Part shown: positions 1 through 7,800 of the stretch, piece by piece | Layout of the letters: the number at the start of each line of letters is the position of its first letter | Position numbering within the stretch: the first letter of the stretch is position 1 | Assembly: GCA_024196135.1 (NCBI GenBank) | Contig: JAMQCK010001085.1 | Location: forward strand, 1 to 12,245 | Length of the DNA: 12,245 nt | Reading direction: 5' to 3' | Source: Pleurotus ostreatus/Saccharomyces cerevisiae fusant | Taxonomy: Eukaryota; Opisthokonta | Translations under genes and position numbers: made by a program | The notes under the pieces: generated by a model | Seen by the model: the letters and a program-made list of their open reading frames with translations, nothing else | Told to the model about the DNA's origin: nothing | Database searches by the model: none

Positions 1-148
1 AGCGGCCGTATCAGTAATGCTCGAAGGCGAGATGTGTAGCAATAGATATATGTCATAGTCGGCTGTCTAGAGAGTACAGTGGCGTATAGAGACCTGAGAC
101 GTGCGTGAAAGCGAGGCCTACATGATGATTACTGGACGAAGTATATGA

Positions 149-496
149 CCCTGGTCGGTCGGAACGGCGGGGAGGATGCATGCATTGCGGCGCAGAGTGA
201 CTGTCTTGAACGTCGACCTCGATTGCGGCTCCGACCGCGATGTCGTCCGCGACAAGTTGGTGCAGGCATTGGGCCGGGTCCCGAGTTCTGGCCTGCGGAC
301 ATGACCTCTTCCACAATTCGAAGAGACCAGACAGTGTCCTCGAGCGCTTCGTGAAGACAAAGAGAACAGACGGTCTATCGTCCTGCTCGCACCCGAGCGC
401 CAGGGCTACGCGGCGCCGGACATCGACAGAGCGCGAACAACCTGGAAGGCGCAGCTGACGGCCTCATCGGCACTACGCTCGACCCCCAAGGCGTAG
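149..496 (+). pseudogene. Possible decayed gene fragment with one in-frame stop
   Basis: One plus-strand frame stays open from 149 to a TAG at 494 apart from a single TGA at 302. Before the stop it reads RRRVTVLNVDLDCGSDRDVV and KLVQALGRVPSSG from an ATG at 176; after it, RALREDKENRRSIVLLAPER and DIDRARTTWKAQL. Both halves look more protein-like than the other frames, which suggests a gene with one nonsense change or an unrecognised intron. I cannot name a family. The frame enters the left repeat, where a second frame (NNLEGAADGL from 436) also looks coding-like, so caution is needed. Confidence 0.25.
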
Positions 497-1358
497 CCGA
501 TGACTTGAGAACGCAATTAACGGCTTCAGCGACGCAGCAGTCGGCTTCAATGATGCGGCGACGGCTACGCGAAGCACTGTCTGTGCATATATGCGGCGGA
601 AAAGCCGAAGAGGCGCTCTAGCGGCGTCGCCTGATATGCTTTATCGATTAGAGAGGGCCTCGACATAAGATTGACTCGCCGGCGTCGACGAAGCGGGGGA
701 CGCCCGACGCAGACGAAGCGGGGAACGCCCGACGTCGACGAAGTGGGGGTCGCCCGGCCTCGACGAGTGGGGCGTCGCTCGACGCGGACGAAGAACTGAG
801 CGTATGGCGATCCGCGCTCGTCGATCTTGATATTGCCGAGCGTCGAGGGTCGCCGCCGACAGAATGCAGCGCGTACGACGTTCAGTTTGGGTAGACGGAT
901 TGGGACGTACGATAGAGCTATAGTGAATGTTAGTGCATGAACTTCGACAAGGAGGATCTCGTGGACCAACCCCAGAAGCGATATGAAGCACAAGGGCGAG
1001 GGATGGTAGCCACAGCAGAGGCAGAGTGCGGGTCGGAATCGTCGAACTCGATGCGCGACAGTCACTTTTGCGTCCACGAGGGCCCGCGCATGCATAAGTA
1101 TATGCGCCACATTTGAGTTCAGCGCAACTCAGGTCGGCTATGAGGTCTCTGAGGGCTCGTCAGCGCTAGAAAATGGCAAGCGAGCAAGTGAGCCGTACGC
1201 GCTGTAGTGCGAAGGGCGATGAGGGCCGATAAAGGGACGCCGACCGCGCTCGCGCGGGCCCTCCTTGTTGAGAGCTGGAGCGGACCCTGTTCCGGCGGTT
1301 CAGACGCACTCCCCGAGGCGACGATCTGCGCGTATGCGTGCGAGAGCGGCGCTCAAGG
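478..1358 (+). repeat. Left copy of a diverged ~0.9-kb direct repeat
   Basis: This stretch is collinear with 11320-12245 in the same orientation. Exact anchors include 13 bases at 528-540 (matching 11392-11404), 13 at 652-664 (11512-11524), 19 at 673-691 (11531-11549), 21 at 1041-1061 (11922-11942) and 14 at 1142-1155 (12019-12032). The offset stays near 10.86-10.88 kb, so the copies differ by small indels. Long parts between anchors are strongly diverged, so the duplication is old. It holds a 25-bp minisatellite at 683-793 and a 10-bp palindrome GCATATATGC at 585-594. I see no transposase, reverse transcriptase or integrase in it. Confidence 0.85.
683..793 (+). repeat. 25-bp minisatellite inside the left repeat
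   Basis: There are four consecutive 25-bp units, at 683-707, 708-732, 733-757 and 758-782, plus a partial fifth starting at 783. Each begins CGTCGACGAAG or a close variant and ends in (A/T)CGCCCG(A/G) or similar. The unit length is not a multiple of three, so the array is not a protein repeat. The right repeat copy has only one recognisable unit, so the array expanded on the left or collapsed on the right. Confidence 0.85.
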
Positions 1359-1366
1359 TCCGACAT

Positions 1367-2220
1367 TGCTATAGAACACGCAACGTTTCTTTGAATTGAG
1401 AAGCTGCCATTATCTGCAAGATATCAAAGAAGTGCGAGAGGAAAGAGGGCGAGCGGACCCACTGAGTCGGAACAGCGCCTGGGATGACCTCTAGCGCCAT
1501 GAGAAAGTCCTCGAACCGTCTTAGGAGAGGGATACGGACTGCGAGAGGCGCATATATCGAAGAATTGTAGAGATGCCTGTCCGAGGCTGTCCAGTTTGCG
1601 TGTCATGGGTCGTGCGGGGTCGGGGCATCATCCCTCCGGGCCGTGTACGTTCTCGTCGAGTCGGAGCGCACGATCAGGTTAGATGAACTGACTGGATATG
1701 TGCAAAGGTCAGAGCTGGTGATCACGCTTGAAAGTATTTTACGCACCGACATGACATGCTTGAGGGCCTCCTGATTGCAGCCGGCCGCGCCTCGACGGCA
1801 ACGGCTAACTTATTGGTGCCGCGACCATCGATGCCGCGAGCAGCATTGTGTGAGGCTACGACGAGTTGGGTGCGCGTCAGCACTTCCGAGACGGACTAAC
1901 ATGGTTCAGGACGTGAGCTAACCGATGTCGGTCGAGCGGAAGCGGACGCCTGACTTGCGTGCATCGCGAGAGTCGGCCAGAGCGGTGACGAATATACAAG
2001 TGCGGGGCAGAAGGCGAGGGTCGAACGCAATGGGCATGTCGTCCGAGGCTTCCATTCGCCGTCGTCCGCGGCTTCGATGTCGTTGTCGGCGTCGGCCGGC
2101 CGTCAATGTCGTCGGGATCCGCGTTCAGCGAGAGCAGGAAGGAAGCCAAACGCTGCGCCTTCATTCTACCATACTTCACGGGAGGAGACGTAGGGCGACG
2201 TTCGTAGAAGTCTATGCTCG
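1367..2220. other. Intergenic sequence, no supported gene
   Basis: Several short open frames of 60-135 codons cross this stretch on both strands, but none shows a recognisable motif or consistent codon use. A minus-strand segment near 2165-2095 reads RMKAQRLASFLLSLNADPDD, which looks protein-like but cannot be joined in frame to the candidate exon at 2298-2538. It may be decayed repeat or gene sequence. Confidence 0.4.
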
Positions 2221-2538
2221 CTACGAGTCGTGCTGACCTGATGAAAAGGTGAGCGTCAGCCGGGAAGGTGAACAAAGTCGACACCGATCACGTACCGTCA
2301 GAAGACGGTCATCATGAGCGCCAGCAAGGGCGCATATTACGACAAAACCTGGTGTATCGGGTAGCCGGGCATGTTGTTGTCGTAGATGGTGCTTGACATA
2401 GGGGCTGGGCGTCAACATTGTCGCGCGAAGCTCAAGAGACTGGAGCCGGCAGTTCTCACCCGATAAGGTGATCAGGCCCTTAACCGTCGATAAGCTCGTC
2501 GCAATATCGAGCAAGGCGTCTCCTCGCGTTGCGCGCAT
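2221..2538 (-). CDS. Short hypothetical frame with a possible intron
   Basis: An ATG at 2538 opens a minus-strand frame including GDALLDIATSLSTVKGLITL and FVVICALAGAHDDRLLT. At about 2291 it reaches a strong donor GTACGT, followed by a branch-like GGCTGACGC and an acceptor TTCATCAG about 58 nt downstream, a typical basidiomycete intron. After splicing, the frame continues for about 23 residues to a TAG; without splicing it stops at 2221. No domain is recognised. The intron signals could be chance, and nothing nearby supports a role. Confidence 0.22.
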   Translation of the reverse strand: MRATRGDALLDIATSLSTVKGLITLSGENCRLQSLELRATMLTPSPYVKHHLRQQHARLPDTPGFVVICALAGAHDDRLLTVRDRCRLCSPSRLTLTFSSGQHDS

Positions 2539-2825
2539 AAGGAGAGGCGCGGCTGTTGATTTGGACGCGAGGGTAGGTCGGTGGTGACGGATGGGCCAAC
2601 TTTACGCGTGCGTTGGGCTGATGAAGTCGCGGAGCCCGCAGGGACTCAGGAGGATCCATGACGAGCGCGGTTCCTTCTTCTGCACCCCCTCACTCGTGAA
2701 AGAGAGTTGTACGAAAACCGGCTAGGCAGGCTCGGGTTAGCTGGCGGGGGGCAGATATCGCAGGACACGTACTTTGGGACCGCGCGCTCAACGAAGGGGG
2801 AAACGTCAGGAATCGAGACGTTGCC

Positions 2826-3335
2826 ATGCACTACTCCGTCCTTCTTGAGGCTCCCTGTTTCCTCTGCGCATCTGCATCCCCTCCGGCCGAGTCAACCGCG
2901 TCCACGAGCAGAGGTTCCCCGCCGCCGGTCGTAAACTCGGTCCACATCATGTACACTGAACCAGCGCACCGTAGGCCATCGTCCGAGCCAGAGGTGGTCG
3001 TCGAGGTATTGCAAAGAGGTAGACTGCAGCATTTCGCGGGGGAGGGGGAGAGGCAGAGCGCGTCGACTTCGCTGATGACGGACGGAAGCAAGATGGACTC
3101 GGAAGCAAAGCGGAGATCAAAGGCGGAAGCTGATCGAGTTGTGCGTCCTTGTCCCCCGCCACGATCTTCAAAATCTACCTCGACGCTCCCTAATCACAAC
3201 AATCGAGGGAGCTGTGCCTCCCCTCCTCTGAGCGCCGCTCGAAGATCGCTGCTTGGCCACCAACTTCGAAGACACCGGGCGCTCGTATCTGCACCGCCAG
3301 CGGTCAGGACTGGTCGACGAGAGCTCTTCTCCTGA
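2826..3335 (+). CDS. Low-complexity open frame, doubtful
   Basis: This is the longest plus-strand open frame outside the NLR region (169 codons, ATG at 2826). It is rich in Ser, Pro, Arg and Ala, with no hydrophobic core, signal peptide or known motif. The opposite strand is also open for 86 codons in the same stretch. It ends 20 bases before the ATG of the F-box-like fragment. GC-rich sequence often yields such frames, so I consider it probably not a gene. Confidence 0.15.
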   Translation: MHYSVLLEAPCFLCASASPPAESTASTSRGSPPPVVNSVHIMYTEPAHRRPSSEPEVVVEVLQRGRLQHFAGEGERQSASTSLMTDGSKMDSEAKRRSKAEADRVVRPCPPPRSSKSTSTLPNHNNRGSCASPPLSAARRSLLGHQLRRHRALVSAPPAVRTGRRELFS

Positions 3336-3355
3336 ATGGCTTCGGTTGTCATGAT

Positions 3356-3640
3356 ATGTCTACTCAAGAAAGCTATCGCGACGAGTATACGACGTTCTTG
3401 CGTATCCCCAATGAGCTTGTAATGTATTTGACGGGTGCGTCCTTTCCGCTTCGTTCTTCGCGCACTCGCTGACACTACGCAGACATCAGCCATGGTATCC
3501 AGAGTACTTCGGTGGCTTGTGGAGTTCCGAAACCGCCGAGGCTAGCAGTCACGACCGCTCGATGAGGCGCAAGATCTCCATCCAGCCGGAAAGTCGAGGC
3601 ATCGATGGGACGAACACTGATGTATGCAACGTATCGACCA
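3356..3640 (+). pseudogene. F-box-like gene fragment with one consensus intron, probably decayed
   Basis: From an ATG at 3356, exon 1 (3356-3434) encodes 26 residues including TTFLRIPNELVMYLTD across the junction. The intron 3435-3482 (48 nt) has donor GTGCGT, branch CGCTGACAC and acceptor CGCAG. Exon 2 continues ISHGIQSTSVACGV and stops at 3563-3565. The IPNEL start followed later by an A-C-G-V segment is the layout of agaricomycete F-box proteins (substrate adaptors of SCF ubiquitin ligases), whose usual continuation is LVCR-x-W. A +1 frame just after the stop reads RRKISIQPESRGIDG, as expected for the next F-box-protein segment, which suggests a frameshift. Recognition rests on a short pattern. 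Confidence 0.3.
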
Positions 3641-4429
3641 TGTCCGGGCCCACGCTATTGTCCGCGTGAATGCAGCCATTTTGGCTCTCTCGATTTCCTC
3701 GGTGAGCTCAAGTTCTTTCTTCCAACTAAGCGAGTCTGAAATCCTCCATCCCTTTCAGGCACCTTCTTCGATGCATGGATTGTTGAGTCTGCCGGGGCGT
3801 GACCTCTCGCGTAACTCGCGTACCGTCGAGCGCCTCTTGCGCTTCCTTCCAGGTGTGCTCGTTCGAGTCGTACTGGCTTATTCTCCTCACGATCTCCGCC
3901 GACTCTGGCCCCCACATTGCGCCGGCGCGGGCTGGCTGCTGGCTCCCGAGAAATTTTGCAGAGGTACTAATCCACGCTCCAGGATTTTTCTCATTTCGTG
4001 GCGCGTGCTCAAGATAGTACGAGATCATCGGACACTCATATGATCGTGCAAGATGCAGCCCGAGCTGGGGACGCCTCCTGCGCCTCAAATCCCTCTCACT
4101 GGCAAGTCAGAAAGTATCTTAAGGGTCGTCGGCACTGAACTCGGTGCTTCAGGTGGTTTGTTATGCTTCATATACACATAGAGTACTATTCGTTCGCGAC
4201 CGGCCAGCGACTCGTGCGAGAGCGTTGCAGCCACTCGCTGCCCTATCGGCGACCTCGCTGGTGCGTTGGCGAGGCCAGGGCTGACCATGCATGCGAACAC
4301 GGGTTAAATAACGACATATGCGCTGAGGGAATTGGGCAAGGCCGTACAGTAGAAATCAGACCAGTCCCGTCCGTAGTCCCATGCGCTCACCCGCCCGAAC
4401 CCGCCTGAGTTCTGTATGTAGCAGAACTG
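3641..4429. other. Intergenic or decayed sequence downstream of the F-box-like fragment
   Basis: A consensus-looking intron can be drawn on the plus strand at about 3701-3757 (donor GTGAGC, acceptor CCCTTTCAG, 57 nt). It would join HFGSLDFL to GTFFDAWIVESAGA, after which the frame meets a TGA. This may be another piece of the same decayed gene. The rest shows only short frames without motifs. Confidence 0.25.
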
Positions 4430-4861
4430 TTATGGTACAAGCTGAGCCAAATCCCTTGGGGTCGTAGGAAAGTGGTTGTCGTGTATACGAGCGAAGCCGA
4501 AAAGTAGGTACCAGAAGGTATATACGAAGAGTCCAAGCAAGCCTAAGGAAACAATCCGAGTCACGTCAGAGCGTGGATATATGCAGTAGAATAGGGATTT
4601 TGCGGTCGTATGTAAGAAGATAAGATCAATATTGAATTTAAGCGAAGACGAAAATACGAATGCCAAAAGAGAGCACCACCAAGTCAAGGAATTTGGTAAG
4701 TAAGGTCGGATGAACGGTAAGGAGATCGAGCTACTTCAAGCTCAACCGCGTGTAGCTGTCTGTATCGCAGCGGCTAGAAGGTAATCTCAGCATGCGAAAT
4801 GGCGTACAAGAGCATCCTTGCTTACCAAATGACTTTTCCGGCGTCGAGCGGCGCTCCCATC
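4430..4861. other. 3' flank of the NLR gene, A+T-richer than its surroundings
   Basis: This stretch follows the NLR stop codon and likely holds its 3' UTR and terminator. I see no perfect AATAAA on the minus strand, which is common in fungi. A minus-strand frame at 4687-4430 encodes a hydrophobic segment (IVSLGLLGLFVYTFWYLLFG), but it begins with TTG, is short and lies directly downstream of the gene, so I do not call it a gene. Confidence 0.4.
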
Positions 4862-7800
4862 CTACTCTACCCGTCCCAGCGCCTCCAACGACTCTTCAGC
4901 GGCCGGTGCAGGCGTGTAAGTCGGCCACTTGTCGAGGTGGAATGAGTCGTTGAGCGTGATGTGCATTTGTGCGGTGGTGGGAGGTACAAATTGAACGTGA
5001 AAAGGCGAGTAGACACGGTGAATGTGTCGCAGATGGTGAGGAATCCAGAGGATGGGTCGCTCCGTGCCGTTCTCGTCGTAGACAAGCCAACTTCCCTCAT
5101 CCTCCCCGAGAGATGCCTGCACATGGGCTCTTGTCGAGGATGCAATCGCGTCGTCGACCAAAGTCTGTGAGCTCTGCAATTTCGCAAAATCCCAGACTCG
5201 GATCGAACTATCACTAGAGCCAGAAATAGTCCGCGCGCCATCAGACGAGAAAAAGACCGACTGGACACAGCTCTCGTTGCCTCGCAAAGCGACGCCGACT
5301 TGTTGCCTGGTCTGCACATTCCAGACTCGCACCGTCCTATCGTCAGATCCGGACACGATGTACTTCCCGTCCGGTGAGAAGGAGACGGATCGTACCCAGC
5401 CAGTATGGCCAGTGAGTGGTTCGCCCATCTGCTCGCCCGTATGTGTATCCCATATCCGGATCCACCCGTCATCGAAGCCCGATACAATGAGCACACCATC
5501 CTGAGAGAATGCGATGGACGCAACATAAGCTCGATGACCTTCGAGTATCTGCAGCTGCGATCGTGCATCCCATAATCGAATGGTGCGGTCGACAGAACCA
5601 GAAGCGATGCTCAGGCCGTCTCGTGAGAAGGACACAGACCGAATCCAGCTTTTATGGCCACAGAGCGGTTCGCCGATCTGCTGCCCCGTTGCCAGATCCC
5701 AGAGACGTAGAGTCTTGTCGGCTGATCCAGACACCAGCCGAGTGTCATCTGGCGAAAATGCGACACAGAGAACGTCGTCTTCGTGGCCTCGAAGCTCGTC
5801 GCCCACCAGCAGTCGCGTCGTCACATCCCACACTCGCACCGTCCTGTCATCCGAGGCGGAGGCAACTCGCGTGCTGTCCGGCGAGAACGTGACACAGTTG
5901 ACGTAGTTATTGTGTCCCGTCATCGGTTCCCCCACTGGCTGCCCTGTCTGCGCGTACCACAGTCGTACCGTCTTGTCGCGCGAGCCAGAGGCGATGTACT
6001 TGCCATCCGACGAACAAGCGACCGAGAAGACGGCATCGGTGTGTCCGACCGGTCTGACGCCGTCCTTCTTCACCTCCCGCACGTCCCAGACCCGGATCGT
6101 GTGGTCGTAGGAGCCGGATGCGACGTGCTTCCCGTCCGGAGAGAAGGCGACGGAGTTGACGTCATTGGCGTGACCGCGCAAGTCATCGCCGACCTGCTTC
6201 CCCGAGGCCGCTTCCCAGATGCGGACGGTGTTATCGCCCCCGCCTGAGACGACGCGCATACTATCAGGTGAGAAGGCGACCGCGCATACCCGGCCTTTAT
6301 GCGCCCGCAATGCCCAAACTTGCTGCCTCCCTTCTATATCCCAGCCACGGATGGTGCCGTCCTTAGAGCCACAGGCGATGTAAGTATCGTCGCGTGAGAT
6401 TGTGACTGACATGAGCCAGTCTTCGTGTTGTATAGGATCACCTAGCTGCTGGTGCGTTGCTGTTTCCCAGATACGGACCGTTTTGTTGTCAGCGCCAGAG
6501 ATAATGCGAGTACCGTCGTGGGAGAAGACAACGGAGCGAACCCAATCCATATGGCCTTCCAATGCATCACCCATCTCCTTCCCGGTCTGCGCATTCCACA
6601 ATCGCAATGTGTGATCGTCTGAGCCGCTGACGACGGTGGCGCCGTCCGGAGCGAATGCGACTGACCGAACACTACGAGTGTGTCCGAGCAATGCATCGCC
6701 CTGCTGCTGCCCGGTCTTGGCGTCCCAAAGTCGAACAGTGTTGTCTACTGAACCTGAAGCGATCCTTGAGCCGTCGGGCGAGACTGCGACCGACAAGATT
6801 CTGTCTTCATGTCCACGCATGACATTGCCGACCTGCCGCCCCGTCCTGGCATCCCAGAATCGAAGTGTACCATCCCATAGGCCGGCTACAATCTTCGTAC
6901 CGTCCGGCGAGTAAGCAATGGAACAGACAGTGCTTCTAGCTTGAATCACGAGAGTTTCGTCCGGCGGCCACTGTTTCTCCTGCTCGTACCCTGAGATCTC
7001 AATAGGGCTAGTGATGCGAGGTCGGTACAGCCGCGAGACAAGCGAATCGATTGGCGCGAAGAGCAGGCCGGCGATGTAGACCTGCGGTGGCGACGTCGAG
7101 ATGACCTCGCGGTATCGCTTTGCAAATGAGATGAAGTCCGATACGAGGGGCGCCGAGTCAATGTTGTCGTGCGTCTGGGGAGAGCACGTTAGTCATCTGG
7201 CTGAGAAAATCGCGTAAGATTTTGATACCTCTGCCCAGCTGAGCATATCCTGGAGAACATCGCACGGCTCGTACCCCAGCCAACCGCACGCTTCGACCCA
7301 AAAGAGGAAGCTGTCGAGTAAGAATCCTTTCAATGCGGACACGAGGCCTGGCGCTGTCGACGGTGATGAGAGCGGGGACAGAGGAGAGCAATTCACGCAC
7401 CTCTACCGGGATTCTCACAGCGCGAGAGGTGCGCCGAGACTTCTCGACAGGCATATCGTAGTGCGGGCGATATGTGCGCGGTGAGACGATCATTCAAGTC
7501 CTTGACGTCCTTCTTGTATACAAAGGGTGAGGGCAGGTAGCAGATGTTATAGCGCAGGCCGCTTTCTAGCCTGCCCATGAGACGAAAGCACGCGAGAGCC
7601 AGCTGCGAGTCGGCAACGGTGAAGGCAGGCTTGATTGTGAAAGGCCCGCTAGCCTCGGCATCGAGTACGAAGTCACGAAAGGACGTGTGAAGAGGTCGTA
7701 TGGGACTGTAGTCATTTGTCGTGGTACCAGTGAGAAGAGAACCGAGCCCATTCAATATATCTGTGATGCCGTCCATTAAGTGCAGGCCTTCCGCGATCTG

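Noticed and set aside
4430..4687. Small minus-strand membrane-protein-like frame
   Set aside because: It starts with TTG, lies in A+T-rich 3' flank, and the hydrophobic run is expected from T-rich codons.
4961..6914. Many plus-strand open frames of 60-154 codons across the WD40 exon
   Set aside because: They are antisense shadows of the WD40 repeats; they recur with the repeat period and have no independent motif.
7158..7493. Minus-strand 111-codon frame across introns 8 and 9
   Set aside because: It reads through splice sites; the frame giving the conserved FLFWVEACGW segment is a different one.
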